A stretch of 64,000 nucleotides of DNA, taken from positions 1 to 64,000 of the forward strand of contig CACNQJ010000007.1 in the NCBI GenBank assembly GCA_902622575.1, read 5' to 3'. The position numbers and the translations under genes were made by a program. Positions 25,276-34,889 of this stretch are shown piece by piece. Each line of letters opens with the position of its first letter. Position 1 is the stretch's first letter. The DNA is from an uncultured Bacteroidota bacterium. GTDB lineage: Bacteria; Bacteroidota; Bacteroidia; Flavobacteriales; Flavobacteriaceae. A model generated the notes under the pieces. That model made no database searches. It worked only from the letters and a program-made list of their open reading frames with translations, and had not been told where the DNA came from.

Positions 25276-26859
25276 ATGAATCAAAGTATCCCAAAAAATT
25301 ATTCTCTTAATCTTCCAATACACCACGACACATATTTAATTGATGGAAAAATTGGTAAATGGAAAGGGGATTTCACTGATGTAATTTCTACATTATTGGC
25401 TAGTAATGAGGAGGACCAGTATACAATTCTAGGTGATTCACCAAAAATGGATGAAAAACATGCCTTACTTGCACTTGACGCAGCTGACAAAGCATACTCA
25501 AATGGAACAGGGGTATGGCCAACAATGAAGGTTTACGAAAGAATAAATTGCATGCAAAAATTTGTCGATTTAATGGTTTTAAAAAGAGAAGAAGTGGTAA
25601 AGTTATTAATGTGGGAAATAGGTAAAAATCTTAAAGACTCCCAAAAAGAATTTGATAGAACCGTGGATTACATAAATGATACAATCAAGGAATACAAAAA
25701 GATCGATAGGGATGGTGCATTTTTTCACAATAATTCCGGTGTAAGGGCATTGATTAGAAGAGGACCACTTGGTGTTGTGTTATGTTTGGGTCCTTACAAT
25801 TACCCATTAAATGAAACATTTGCACTACTAATTCCAGCTATAATAATGGGTAATACAGCTATATTTAAGCCAGCGAAACATGGAGTACTTTTAATAGCAC
25901 CCCTTCTAGAAGCTTTTCAAAAGTCATTTCCCCCTGGTGTTGTCAATATAGTATTCGGACGTGGTAGAGAAATAGCGACTCCTATAATGAAAACAGGAAA
26001 AATAAATGTTCTTGCATTAATTGGCCATAGTTCGTCAGCAATATCACTTCAAGATTTACACCCTCAAAAGAACAGATTAAGACTTGTTTTAGGGCTAGAG
26101 GCTAAAAACCCCGCAATAATTATGGACGATGCTGATTTAGAGCTTACAGTGAATGAATGTGTTAATGGATCACTTTCATACAATGGTCAAAGGTGTACAG
26201 CCATTAAAGTCATTTATGTTCATGAAAAAATAAAAGATAAGTTTTTAACTAAATTTTGTGAAGAAATAGATTCTCTAAAATTAGGTTTACCCTGGGAAAA
26301 TACTTTATTGACTCCACTTCCTGAACCAAATAAACCAAAATATATAAGTGATTTAATAGATGATGCAACGTCAAAAGGGGCACATATTATTAACAAAAAT
26401 GGTGGAAAAAAAACAAAGAATTTTGTTTTTCCTGCTGTATTGTATCCGGTTAATAAAGAGATGAATGTTTACAAGGAAGAGCAATTTGGACCTGTAATAC
26501 CAATAATTTCTTTTTCAGATATTAAAATACCTATCAAGTTTATGGCTGAATCGAGTTATGGACAACAGGTAAGTTTGTTTGGTAATTCTGAAGAAAAACT
26601 GGGGCCTATCATAGATTCGTTAGTAAATTTAGTGTGTCGTGTGAACTTGAATAGTTCATGCCAAAGAGGTCCAGATGTCTATCCATTTACAGGAAGAAAA
26701 GATTCTGCTGTAGCTACCTTAAGTGTTCATGATGCACTAAGATCTTTTTCAATCAGAACATTCGTAGCCTCAAAAGACAATCCAACCAACAAAGGGATAT
26801 TGCGAAAACTAATTGACAATAAGAAATCAAATTTTGTTCGTACAGATTATTATTTGTAG
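25276..26859 (+). CDS. NADP-dependent glyceraldehyde-3-phosphate dehydrogenase (GapN-like)
   Basis: 527-residue aldehyde dehydrogenase superfamily member of the non-phosphorylating GapN type, which oxidises glyceraldehyde-3-phosphate to 3-phosphoglycerate and makes NADPH. Motifs include [18 protein letters not shown] near residue 175, IFKPAKHG, the [17 protein letters not shown] base region, and the catalytic cysteine in NGQRCTA (C307). [17 protein letters not shown] near the C-terminus is typical of the GapN branch. It follows ilvC by 7 bases. Substrate assignment is by family resemblance; a semialdehyde substrate is the main alternative. Confidence 0.8.
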   Translation: MNQSIPKNYSLNLPIHHDTYLIDGKIGKWKGDFTDVISTLLASNEEDQYTILGDSPKMDEKHALLALDAADKAYSNGTGVWPTMKVYERINCMQKFVDLMVLKREEVVKLLMWEIGKNLKDSQKEFDRTVDYINDTIKEYKKIDRDGAFFHNNSGVRALIRRGPLGVVLCLGPYNYPLNETFALLIPAIIMGNTAIFKPAKHGVLLIAPLLEAFQKSFPPGVVNIVFGRGREIATPIMKTGKINVLALIGHSSSAISLQDLHPQKNRLRLVLGLEAKNPAIIMDDADLELTVNECVNGSLSYNGQRCTAIKVIYVHEKIKDKFLTKFCEEIDSLKLGLPWENTLLTPLPEPNKPKYISDLIDDATSKGAHIINKNGGKKTKNFVFPAVLYPVNKEMNVYKEEQFGPVIPIISFSDIKIPIKFMAESSYGQQVSLFGNSEEKLGPIIDSLVNLVCRVNLNSSCQRGPDVYPFTGRKDSAVATLSVHDALRSFSIRTFVASKDNPTNKGILRKLIDNKKSNFVRTDYYL

Positions 26860-27972
26860 TTAATTAAGCATAATTGGCATGACTAACATTGTTACATCTT
26901 CATTTTCATCTGTCTGATTTGCAGGAGAAATTAAGCCAGCTCTGTTAGGCGAAGAAAGTTCAATTTTGACTGATTCAGATGATAAATTATTCAACATTTC
27001 TACAATAAATCTAGAATTGAAACCTATTGCAATGTCATCACCGTTATAATTACACTCTAAAGTTTCCTCAGCTTTGTTATTAAAATCTAAATCTTCAGCT
27101 GTAATATTGAGTAAATTACCTTTAATTTCAAACTTAACTTGATTTGTTGTTTTGCTAGAAAAAATACTTGCTCTTTTAGTGGAGCTAAGCAGTAGTGATC
27201 TATCTATTTCTAAAACATTGGGATTTTCTTTAGGAATAACAGCCTCATAGTTAGGAAATTTTCCATCAATTAATCTGCATATTAATTTAAATGTTGAGAA
27301 AGTAAAAATAGCATTAGTATTATTAAATAAAACTTTAACATCGGACTTTTTGTCTGGTATGATAGTTTTAAGGATGTTTAGAGGTTTATTAGGAACTATA
27401 AATTCAATAACATCTTGAGACTTTATGTCATTTCTAACGTACTTAACTAGCTTGTGAGCATCGGTTGCCACAAAACAGGAGGAGTCGGAGTTTATTTGAA
27501 AAAAAACGCCAGACATTACTGGGCGAAGATCGTCATTTCCAGATGCAAAAATCGTTGAATTTATTATTTTTAAAAGAACCTTAGAATCAAAATTAATTTC
27601 TGATGCATCCTCAATAATTACAGATTTAGGAAATTCTTCTCCATTCATATAAGATAGAGCGTATTTACCATTATTCGAATTAATCTCAAGTATGTTGTTT
27701 TCCATTGAAAAAGTTAATGGTTGGTCTGGTAAAGATTTTAAAATATCAATTAATAATTTTGCAGGAATCGCAACCTTTACATTAATAGTTGACTCAACTG
27801 AAACTTTTGATGAAAGCGTTGTCTCTAAATCAGATGAGGTAATTTGAAGGTCGTTGTTATCAATTTCAAACAAAAAATTGTCTAGAATTGGTAGGGTATT
27901 GTTAGTATTTAAAATAGACCCTAATATTTGAAGGTTTTTTAATAATTCAGAGGAAGATATAATGAATTTCAT
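26860..27972 (-). CDS. dnaN: DNA polymerase III beta sliding clamp
   Basis: 370-residue clamp made of three similar domains of about 120 residues, tethering polymerase III to DNA as a ring dimer. Recognisable segments are the N-terminal PILDNFLFEI, the middle LRPVMSGVFFQ and VATDAHKLV, and the C-terminal FNSRFIVEMLNNL followed by a terminal VMPIMLN. It is not beside dnaA. Its stop codon touches the convergent gapN-like stop with no spacer. A -7-like box is 6 nt upstream of the ATG. Confidence 0.96.
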   Translation of the reverse strand: MKFIISSSELLKNLQILGSILNTNNTLPILDNFLFEIDNNDLQITSSDLETTLSSKVSVESTINVKVAIPAKLLIDILKSLPDQPLTFSMENNILEINSNNGKYALSYMNGEEFPKSVIIEDASEINFDSKVLLKIINSTIFASGNDDLRPVMSGVFFQINSDSSCFVATDAHKLVKYVRNDIKSQDVIEFIVPNKPLNILKTIIPDKKSDVKVLFNNTNAIFTFSTFKLICRLIDGKFPNYEAVIPKENPNVLEIDRSLLLSSTKRASIFSSKTTNQVKFEIKGNLLNITAEDLDFNNKAEETLECNYNGDDIAIGFNSRFIVEMLNNLSSESVKIELSSPNRAGLISPANQTDENEDVTMLVMPIMLN

Positions 27973-27978
27973 ATACTC

Positions 27979-27986
27979 TAAAGATA
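27979..27986 (-). promoter_or_regulatory. -7 box of dnaN
   Basis: TATCTTTA on the minus strand, one base off TAnnTTTG, 6 nt before the dnaN ATG. No clear -33 element. Confidence 0.35.
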
Positions 27987-28026
27987 TCGTAAAAGTATTT
28001 TATTATAAAATTTATTTATTAACATT

Positions 28027-28845
28027 TTAATCATCAAAGACGATAGAAATATTGTCCCCATAACTCAAGCCAAATAAAGTATTAGCGCCTCCACTTGTGA
28101 CAGGGTTGCTTTTATAAATTGACAGTTCTAGGTATCCTGACGAGTTAAATAGAGCAATCTTTTTTCCGTCCTCCTCTCTATATTTTTTTTCCTTAGTAAA
28201 GTCAATGGCATCAGAATATGATGAAAATATTTTATTAAATTTTACATTCCTTGCATTGATTGTGAATTTTCTGGACTTAGAAAATTTATCAAAAAAGTTT
28301 TCAGTTATATTGGTAATGACATTTCCGTAATTGTCTATGTAGATTACACTGCACAATAATTCCTTTTTTGATTTTTCGATTATTTTTAAATCTGTCAATT
28401 CTTTAATTTTTTCAATTTCAATTCCGATTAAATTTAAGTGCCCACCCCTATATATATGGGATGCAACACTAACAAATTTGTTGATAGTAGATGTGATGTT
28501 CTTTAAGTTTATTTTGAAAACACTTTTTGGCTTTATATTATCAGAGATTAAGGATGTTATACCGTTATCTGAGCATATAAAAAAGTGCTCATCCATATTA
28601 ACTACTAAATGACACTGATCTGGGTTTTCTTCTGCATCAATATTTATAATATGTATAGAGCCTCTTGGAAAATTTTTATAAGCATTTTTAATTACATATG
28701 CGCCTTCAATAATATTGAAAGGTGATATCTCGTGAGATATATCTATAATTTTTGGATTATCTAATTCAGTGTTTAGCAATCCTTTAATTTTAGAAACGTG
28801 AAAATCTTTTATACCAAAGTCTGTTGTTAATGTAATTATTGACAT
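28027..28845 (-). CDS. SAM hydrolase / hydroxide adenosyltransferase (DUF62)
   Basis: 272 residues of the DUF62 family, which uses a water-derived hydroxide to split S-adenosylmethionine into adenosine and methionine. The N-terminal LTTDFGIKDFHVSKIKG carries the conserved Asp, with DISHEISPFNI near residue 38 and CSDNGITSL near residue 92. The C-terminal domain has YIDNYGNVITNI. The family is related to fluorinase/chlorinase, but those need a halide-binding loop that I cannot see here. It sits upstream of dnaN on the same strand with a 54-bp gap and divergent from phoH. Confidence 0.87.
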   Translation of the reverse strand: MSIITLTTDFGIKDFHVSKIKGLLNTELDNPKIIDISHEISPFNIIEGAYVIKNAYKNFPRGSIHIINIDAEENPDQCHLVVNMDEHFFICSDNGITSLISDNIKPKSVFKINLKNITSTINKFVSVASHIYRGGHLNLIGIEIEKIKELTDLKIIEKSKKELLCSVIYIDNYGNVITNITENFFDKFSKSRKFTINARNVKFNKIFSSYSDAIDFTKEKKYREEDGKKIALFNSSGYLELSIYKSNPVTSGGANTLFGLSYGDNISIVFDD

Positions 28846-28909
28846 ATATTAACTTTACGATAATATTTATTTCATAAATTTACTCAATTACAAATTATCT
28901 ACTTTCTTT

Positions 28910-29854
28910 TTGGAAAAATTTGAATATTACATCAAAGAATTACACCCATCAGATTTTTTTGATTCTGAAATTGATATTATTAAAGCACTAAAAAATAATA
29001 ACGACAAAATTGATATTAAACCTAAAGGTGATAAACTATTAATTAAAGGGGAAAATAAAGACATATTAGATCTTTGCGGAATACTTGATTCAATAATATA
29101 CTTTTTGAAAAATAATGATAACCTAAACAAATCGAACCTAAATCAAATTATCCAAGGAAAGGGCGATAACCTTCTTAAAGACAAAAATGGTCGTGTTATA
29201 CTATTTGGTACAAACAAGAAAAAAATAAAAGCACACACTCTCAATCAAATAAAAATTCTTGAGGCATTCAAAAATAATGATATGGTCTTTGCTATAGGTC
29301 CTGCTGGGACAGGAAAAACCTATACAGGTGTCGCAATAGCTGTTAAAGCATTAAAAAACAAAGAAGTTAAAAGGATAATTTTAACACGTCCAGCAGTTGA
29401 AGCAGGCGAAAACTTAGGTTTTCTTCCTGGTGACTTGAAAGATAAACTAGACCCTTACATGCAACCACTATACGATGCATTAAAAGATATGATTCCTCAA
29501 GAGAGATTAGACGAATATATTAAGAGAGGAATAATTGAAATTGCACCTCTAGCATACATGCGTGGTAGAACCCTAGATGATGCTTTTGTTATACTTGATG
29601 AGGCTCAAAACACCACAAAGAATCAAATGAAAATGTTTCTAACTAGAATGGGTAAAAAAGCAAAATTTATGATTACTGGAGACCCTGGTCAAATTGATTT
29701 GCCAAAATCAGCCATGTCAGGATTAAAAAAAGCTAATGAAATTCTCCAAAAAATTGATGGTATTGAAATAGTTTATCTCGATGGAAATGATGTCATTCGA
29801 CATAAATTAGTCACATCAATAATTGAGGCGTATAATAAAAATGAAGATACATAA
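28910..29854 (+). CDS. PhoH family ATPase
   Basis: 314-residue PhoH-like protein, a P-loop ATPase widely linked to RNA metabolism and often described beside YbeY. An N-terminal KH-like segment (about residues 1-80) precedes Walker A GPAGTGKT near residue 128 and Walker B FVILDEAQNT near residue 225. The TGDPGQIDLP block that follows is diagnostic. The start is TTG (MEKFEYYIKEL), chosen because family members begin just before the ...HPSDFF segment and no in-frame ATG is upstream. Its TAA ends 1 base before the purC ATG. Confidence 0.93.
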   Translation: MEKFEYYIKELHPSDFFDSEIDIIKALKNNNDKIDIKPKGDKLLIKGENKDILDLCGILDSIIYFLKNNDNLNKSNLNQIIQGKGDNLLKDKNGRVILFGTNKKKIKAHTLNQIKILEAFKNNDMVFAIGPAGTGKTYTGVAIAVKALKNKEVKRIILTRPAVEAGENLGFLPGDLKDKLDPYMQPLYDALKDMIPQERLDEYIKRGIIEIAPLAYMRGRTLDDAFVILDEAQNTTKNQMKMFLTRMGKKAKFMITGDPGQIDLPKSAMSGLKKANEILQKIDGIEIVYLDGNDVIRHKLVTSIIEAYNKNEDT

Positions 29855-29855
29855 A

Positions 29856-30803
29856 ATGAGTAGAGTTCTAAACAATTCAAATTTTTCTTTTAAAAATCAA
29901 TCTTCAAGATATGAGGGTAAAGTTAGAGATGTTTATACAATTAATGATGATAAATTAATCATGATAGCAAGTGATAGGATTTCAGCATTCGATGTAGTTA
30001 TGCCAAAAGGAATAACATATAAAGGTCAAGTTTTAAATCAAATTGCTGTTGAAATGTTAGAAAAAACTCGTGATATTATACCTAATTGGATTGAATCTAA
30101 TCCCGATCCAAATGTTTCTATCGGGAAAAAATGTAAGCCTATTAAAGTTGAAATGGTTGTTAGGGGTTATCTTTCTGGTCATGCATATAGAGAATATAAA
30201 AGTGGTAAAAGAGATATATGTGGAAATGTAATTGAAAATGGATTAAAAGAAAATGATAAATTTAAAAAACCAATAATAACCCCAACAACAAAAGCAGATC
30301 AAGGAAATCATGATCAAGATATAAACCCTACAGAAATAATTCAAAAAAAACTACTTAATAAATATGATTATGAAAAAATTCATGATATTAGTATGGAGCT
30401 GTATAAAAGAGGTTGTAGTATAGCCAAGGATAATGGACTTATTCTTGTGGATACTAAGTATGAATTTGGATATGATTCAGAGGGAGAAATAACTTTGATT
30501 GATGAAATACATACACCAGACTCATCAAGATACTTTTATCATGATTCTTATCATGAACTACAAGGCAAGGGACTTAAACAAAAGCAGTTGTCAAAAGAAT
30601 TTTTTCGTGAATGGTTAATGGAAAATAATTTTAGAGGTCTTGATAACCAAAAAATTCCAGCTATGAATGAAAAGGTTATAGGAATGGTTTCTAATCGATA
30701 TATCGAACTATATGAAAAACTTTTAGGCAAAAAATTTAAATTTCCATCTAACGATAATATTTTAAATAGAATTAAATATAATTTAAAGGATCTTTTGGAA
30801 TAG
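29856..30803 (+). CDS. purC: phosphoribosylaminoimidazole-succinocarboxamide synthase
   Basis: 315-residue SAICAR synthase of purine synthesis, joining CAIR and aspartate with ATP. Motifs are YEGKVRDVY near residue 18, MIASDRISAFDVVMP near residue 33, the EMVVRGYLSGHAYREY block near 100, and ILVDTKYEFG near residue 196. The length is that of the longer Bacteroidota/eukaryote-type enzyme rather than the 237-residue E. coli form. The ATG at 29856, one base after the phoH stop, is preferred over in-frame TTG 29823 and ATG 29841, which lie inside phoH. The last 21 bases overlap convergent miaA. Confidence 0.96.
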   Translation: MSRVLNNSNFSFKNQSSRYEGKVRDVYTINDDKLIMIASDRISAFDVVMPKGITYKGQVLNQIAVEMLEKTRDIIPNWIESNPDPNVSIGKKCKPIKVEMVVRGYLSGHAYREYKSGKRDICGNVIENGLKENDKFKKPIITPTTKADQGNHDQDINPTEIIQKKLLNKYDYEKIHDISMELYKRGCSIAKDNGLILVDTKYEFGYDSEGEITLIDEIHTPDSSRYFYHDSYHELQGKGLKQKQLSKEFFREWLMENNFRGLDNQKIPAMNEKVIGMVSNRYIELYEKLLGKKFKFPSNDNILNRIKYNLKDLLE

Positions 30804-31685
30804 AATTTTTAAATTGTTTTTTATTGATTCGCTACCCTTAATCCATAAATGACTGCCATTATTATTTAACCATGTAAGTTGTTTTTTAGCAAATCGTCTT
30901 GAATTAGTTTTGATTAACTCTATTGAATCCTCATAACTCAATCTTCCCTCAAAATATTCAAACAACTCTTTGTAACCAATAGTGTTCAGTGCGTTTAAAT
31001 CTTTGAATTTATGAAGTCTTTTGGCCTCATCAATCAATCCTGATTCTAGCATTTTGTCGACTCTTGAATTAATCATTTTGTATAGAGATGTTCTATCAAT
31101 ATTCATTGCAACTGAAAGGTTGTTATATCTTTCTTTTTTATTTGAACTCAGAAAATCAGAAAAAGGTTTTTTTGTAAAAATTGAAACTTCTAAAGCTCTG
31201 ATCATTCTTCTATGGTTTTGAATATCAACATTTTTATAATAATTATAATCTAATTTCTTTAATAGATTTTGAAGATATGTAATTCCCTTTTTTTTATAGT
31301 CGAAATTTAATTGAAAACGAATTTCTTTGGGAATTTGTGGAATATTATCTAAACCATAAATTACAGATTTTAAATACAAATTTGACCCTCCTACTAAAAC
31401 TATATATCTACTTTTATTAAATGATTTTTTTATCAAATTATCAAAATCTATTATGTAATCATTTATGGTATAAATTTCATGAATGGATTTATGTTGTATA
31501 AAATGATGTTTTACGCTATTTAATTCATCCTTACTGGGTGCTGCAGTTCCTATGGACATTTCTCTGTAGAATTGCCTTGAATCAAATGATATTATTTCTG
31601 AATCAATTTTTTTTGCTAATTCTATTGAAAATGATGTTTTACCAACGCATGTCGGTCCAGAAATTGTAATTAATTTAGGACTCAT
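30783..31685 (-). CDS. miaA: tRNA dimethylallyltransferase
   Basis: 300-residue enzyme that prenylates A37 of tRNAs reading codons that start with U, which includes the tRNA-Ser in this window. Walker A GPTCVGKTSF is near residue 8, DSRQFYREMSIGTAAPS near residue 35, and LVGGSNLYLKSVIYG near residue 97. The C-terminal part has the ALNTIGYKELFEYFEG block and the RRFAKKQLTW segment. Its ATG overlaps the exonuclease stop by 4 bases. It is last in the operon gfo-yggS-exonuclease-miaA. Confidence 0.95.
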   Translation of the reverse strand: MSPKLITISGPTCVGKTSFSIELAKKIDSEIISFDSRQFYREMSIGTAAPSKDELNSVKHHFIQHKSIHEIYTINDYIIDFDNLIKKSFNKSRYIVLVGGSNLYLKSVIYGLDNIPQIPKEIRFQLNFDYKKKGITYLQNLLKKLDYNYYKNVDIQNHRRMIRALEVSIFTKKPFSDFLSSNKKERYNNLSVAMNIDRTSLYKMINSRVDKMLESGLIDEAKRLHKFKDLNALNTIGYKELFEYFEGRLSYEDSIELIKTNSRRFAKKQLTWLNNNGSHLWIKGSESIKNNLKILFQKIL

Positions 31686-32170
31686 TTTTTCAATTTTTTA
31701 AAAAGTTCTAATGTAGCATTAGCATCCTCAAGAGCCCTATGATGATTAAGCAATTCAATATCAAAATAACTACACAAAAAATTTAAATTATAGTATTTAA
31801 GATCTTTATGAATTTCCTTAGCAAGATTAATTGTACATATAGTTTCCGAAGAGTAATCAATTTTACATGATTTTAATTCATTCCTTAGTATCCTATAATC
31901 ATATTCAACATTGTGACCAATTAAAATCTTTTTGTCAATTAATGCCATAACTTTTTTGGCATGATAATCAAATGTTTTTTTATTATTTAGAGAAGAAGAC
32001 TTGATACCAGTTAGTTTTTGAACATAATAATCTACTTTTACTTTGGGATTAATAAGAGTAGAAAATGTCTGAGTTTTTTTCTTTCCATCAAAGATTATGA
32101 TTGCAATTTCAATAATCTTCTCCTCATTAAACTTTCCTCCACTTGTCTCTAAATCTATTACGGCATACAT
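31682..32170 (-). CDS. DEDDh 3'-5' exonuclease, DnaQ/epsilon-like
   Basis: 162-residue stand-alone RNase T/DnaQ-type exonuclease. The metal ligands can be read as AVIDLETSG at the N-terminus (Exo I), IGHNVEYDYRIL near residue 88 (Exo II), and HRALEDANAT near residue 146 (Exo III, with the DEDDh histidine). Length fits a single catalytic domain with no UvrC or polymerase extension. Proofreading, repair or RNA trimming are all possible. The ATG at 32170 is preferred to an in-frame TTG 18 bases upstream, which would overlap yggS, because the domain begins right after it. Confidence 0.87.
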   Translation of the reverse strand: MYAVIDLETSGGKFNEEKIIEIAIIIFDGKKKTQTFSTLINPKVKVDYYVQKLTGIKSSSLNNKKTFDYHAKKVMALIDKKILIGHNVEYDYRILRNELKSCKIDYSSETICTINLAKEIHKDLKYYNLNFLCSYFDIELLNHHRALEDANATLELFKKLKK

Positions 32171-32171
32171 A

Positions 32172-32819
32172 TTAAACTCTTGAACCAAAGATTACACTAC
32201 CAAGTCTTAACATATTTGAGCCATTTTCAATTGCAATCCTATAATCGCCACTCATTCCGATAGACAAGGTATTAAAATTGTATTTGGACTTAAATCTATT
32301 ATAAGTTTCATTTAATTTTTTGAATTCATTTTCAATTATGTCTTTATCGTTAGTGAAAGTTGCCATTCCCATCAATCCTTGAATATTTATATTTTGATAT
32401 TGTCCAGGGTAACTGGAATTTAAAAATGAGTTCAATTCAGCAAAACTAAATCCATATTTCGAAACTTCACGAGAAATTTTTACTTGTAATAAAATATTAA
32501 CACTATTATTTATGAGTTTAGCTTCTTCATCAATTTTTTTTATTAATCTCAATGAATCTACAGAGTGAATCAAATTAATAAAGGGAACAATAGATTTCAC
32601 TTTATTTCTTTGTAAGTGACCTATCATGTGCCATTTTATGTCCTTTGGAAGTTTTTCTTCTTTAAAAAGTAATTCTTGTACTTTATTCTCTCCAAAATCA
32701 AGGTGTCCAAATTTATAAAGCTGTAATATATCATCAATAGGTTTTGTTTTTGAAACTGCGACAATAGTCACAGATTTACTTATGGCATCCTTAATATTAT
32801 TTAATTTATTTTCAATCAA
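32172..32819 (-). CDS. YggS family pyridoxal phosphate homeostasis protein
   Basis: 215-residue PLP-binding TIM-barrel protein of the YggS/PLPBP family, which buffers free PLP and has no known catalytic reaction. The PLP lysine is in VAVSKTKP near residue 22. GENKVQELLFKEE and WHMIGHLQRNKV follow. SIGMSGDYRIAIENGSNMLRLGS near the C-terminus binds the phosphate. The start is TTG, 8 bases inside the 3' end of the oxidoreductase gene. One base separates its stop codon from the exonuclease ATG. Confidence 0.93.
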   Translation of the reverse strand: MIENKLNNIKDAISKSVTIVAVSKTKPIDDILQLYKFGHLDFGENKVQELLFKEEKLPKDIKWHMIGHLQRNKVKSIVPFINLIHSVDSLRLIKKIDEEAKLINNSVNILLQVKISREVSKYGFSFAELNSFLNSSYPGQYQNINIQGLMGMATFTNDKDIIENEFKKLNETYNRFKSKYNFNTLSIGMSGDYRIAIENGSNMLRLGSVIFGSRV

Positions 32820-33768
32820 TTTTTTCTAATATTTTAAATGCTAATTTTAAAGCATCTCTTCCTGTTTCTAGTGTAACCCTAGGTGTTATATTATTTTTTA
32901 TAGAAGACGCGAAATCTTTATGTTCTTCAATAATTGAATTAATATTCAAATTTTCTAACTTTTTAATTTTTATTTCTTTCTTTATTCCATCAGAATTATG
33001 AATGGTCATTGCATACTTATCTTTATTGTCATAATCCATAATTCTAACAATTTCAGATTGACCTTTATCAAAATCAATGGAAATATATGAGTCCATTTGA
33101 AATATTCTCATTTTTCTCATTTTTTTCAAAGACAATCTACTAGCTGTTAAATTTGCAACACATCCATTTTCAAATTCAATCCTTGCATTAGCAATATCAG
33201 GACTAGAACTTATAATTTTCGTTCCATTAGCAGAAACATTTTTTACTTTTGACTTTACTATTGATAATACAATATCGATGTCATGTATCATTAAATCCAA
33301 TACAACAGAGACGTCCGTTCCTCTAGCAGGGTAGTGTGACAATCTGTGTGATTCAATAAACATTGGATTTAAAATTTTCTGAACTTCAATAAAGGCTCCA
33401 TTAAATCTTTCTACATGTCCTACTTGACCGACTAAATGATTTTCATTTTTGATAGAAACCAGTTCATTAGCTTGATTAAGATTTGTGGTGATTGGTTTTT
33501 CTATAAATACATGCTTATTGTCACTTAAAAATAATTTTGCAGTTTCATGGTGGAATAGGGTTGGAGTACAAATTATGACAGCATCGATATCCTTACTTAA
33601 ATCAGAACAAGATTTATATGCTGGAACACCATATTTTTTTTCAATCAAAATTGATTTATTTATATCATCATCATAAAAACCAACAAGTTTAAATGCTTCA
33701 GATTTCAAGACTAATTTCAGATGAATTTCTCCTAAATGTCCAACGCCAACAATTCCAACTTTAATCAT
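32812..33768 (-). CDS. Gfo/Idh/MocA family oxidoreductase
   Basis: 318-residue NAD(P)-dependent oxidoreductase, usually acting on sugars or related polyols. The N-terminal Rossmann motif GVGHLGEIHL is at residues 7-16. ICTPTLFHHETA near 70 and the catalytic-lysine motif FIEKPITTN near residue 92 follow, and the C-terminal alpha/beta domain has VVLDLMIHDIDIV. Substrate cannot be assigned; UDP-sugar dehydrogenation is a possibility because related Bacteroidota proteins sit among envelope genes, but the neighbours here are not envelope genes. It heads the operon gfo-yggS-exonuclease-miaA with a perfect -7 box 5 nt before its ATG. Confidence 0.87.
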   Translation of the reverse strand: MIKVGIVGVGHLGEIHLKLVLKSEAFKLVGFYDDDINKSILIEKKYGVPAYKSCSDLSKDIDAVIICTPTLFHHETAKLFLSDNKHVFIEKPITTNLNQANELVSIKNENHLVGQVGHVERFNGAFIEVQKILNPMFIESHRLSHYPARGTDVSVVLDLMIHDIDIVLSIVKSKVKNVSANGTKIISSSPDIANARIEFENGCVANLTASRLSLKKMRKMRIFQMDSYISIDFDKGQSEIVRIMDYDNKDKYAMTIHNSDGIKKEIKIKKLENLNINSIIEEHKDFASSIKNNITPRVTLETGRDALKLAFKILEKID

Positions 33769-33773
33769 AATTT

Positions 33774-33781
33774 CAAATTTA
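33774..33781 (-). promoter_or_regulatory. -7 box of the Gfo/Idh oxidoreductase gene
   Basis: TAAATTTG on the minus strand, perfect TAnnTTTG match, 5 nt (AAATT) before the ATG. Likely leaderless head of a four-gene operon. Confidence 0.5.
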
Positions 33782-33813
33782 CATATATTTAGCTGTGTTA
33801 AAAAATAATGTAA

Positions 33814-34455
33814 TTGATTGACTTACCGAAACACAAGGGACAAAGAAAAAAGCTAGTAGAAAAATTATTTTCAAAAGGCATAAGAAACAAAAGAATATTA
33901 AATGCTATTTACAGCATTCCAAGACATTTCTTTATGGAAAGTGATTTTGATAATTATGCGTATGAGGATAAGGCTTTTCCAATCTCTGCTTCACAAACAA
34001 TTTCTCAACCATATACTGTAGCATTTCAAACTGAAAAATTAGATGTAAAAGAGGGAGAAAAAGTTCTGGAAATTGGGACAGGATCAGGATATCAAACAGC
34101 AATTTTAATTCATTTAAAATGTGAAGTATATTCTGTCGAGAGAATTTTTGAACTGTCAAGAAAATCAAAAAAAATATTATCAAAATTAAACCTAAACGCA
34201 AGAAAACTTGTTTGGTCTGATGGTTATTTAGGGCTTAAAGACTTTGCTCCTTTCGACAAGATAATAGTAACTGCAGCATCAAAGGAAATTCCACCTGAAT
34301 TATTAAATCAACTAAAAATTAATGGAAAAATGATTATACCTGTTGGAGAGATAAATCAAACAATGATACTAATTGAAAAGAAGGGTTTAAATGATTTTAA
34401 AAAAACAGATTTGGGTTTATTTAAGTTTGTTCCAATGTTAAAAAATAAGGTTTAA
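33814..34455 (+). CDS. pcm: protein-L-isoaspartate O-methyltransferase
   Basis: 213-residue SAM-dependent methyltransferase that repairs isoaspartyl residues in damaged proteins. The family's IPRHFFM near residue 33, PYTVAFQTE near residue 63, and the SAM-binding VLEIGTGSGYQTAIL near residue 82 are intact, as is the C-terminal GKMIIPVGE. The start is TTG, since no ATG lies in frame before the conserved GIRNKRILNAI segment. Its stop codon shares TTAA with the convergent smpB stop. Confidence 0.92.
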   Translation: MIDLPKHKGQRKKLVEKLFSKGIRNKRILNAIYSIPRHFFMESDFDNYAYEDKAFPISASQTISQPYTVAFQTEKLDVKEGEKVLEIGTGSGYQTAILIHLKCEVYSVERIFELSRKSKKILSKLNLNARKLVWSDGYLGLKDFAPFDKIIVTAASKEIPPELLNQLKINGKMIIPVGEINQTMILIEKKGLNDFKKTDLGLFKFVPMLKNKV

Positions 34456-34889
34456 TTATTTTTCATAACTCTACTAATCTTAATTTTTGCTTCTCTAGAC
34501 TTAATAGTTTGCCTTTTATCAAAGTTTCTTTTACCCTTGGCAACGCTAATTTGTATTTTAGCAAAACCATTTTTACTAATGAATATTTTTAAGGGAACAA
34601 TTGTTATGCCTGGGTTGTTACATTCTTTTTTAATTTTTTGCAACTCTTTCTTATTCATAAGTAATTTGACGGTGTTATTTTTTTTATCAAATTGAGAATT
34701 TTCGAAATTTATATTGAATAAGAATAATTCATTGGAATCAAAATTACAGTAAGCATTATCAATATTTACAGATTTTGACCTAATGGATTTAATTTGTAAA
34801 CCAGTTAGAACCATACCTGCAATATATTTTTTCTGAGAAAAATATTTAAATCTAGCTTTTTTGTTTTGTATGTTAACATTCTCTTGCAC
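34452..34889 (-). CDS. smpB: SsrA-binding protein SmpB
   Basis: 145-residue partner of tmRNA in rescue of stalled ribosomes. The oligonucleotide-binding barrel has the typical NKKARFKYF start, GMVLTGLQIKSIRS near residue 30, and the NPGITIVPLKIFISKNGFAKI block. The C-terminal KGKRNFDKRQTIKSREAK segment enters the mRNA channel. GLQIKSIR replaces the more usual GTEIKSIR. The start is GTG, placed 4 nt after a perfect -7 box, so the transcript probably begins at the start codon. tmRNA itself is not in this window. Confidence 0.95.
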   Translation of the reverse strand: MQENVNIQNKKARFKYFSQKKYIAGMVLTGLQIKSIRSKSVNIDNAYCNFDSNELFLFNINFENSQFDKKNNTVKLLMNKKELQKIKKECNNPGITIVPLKIFISKNGFAKIQISVAKGKRNFDKRQTIKSREAKIKISRVMKNN

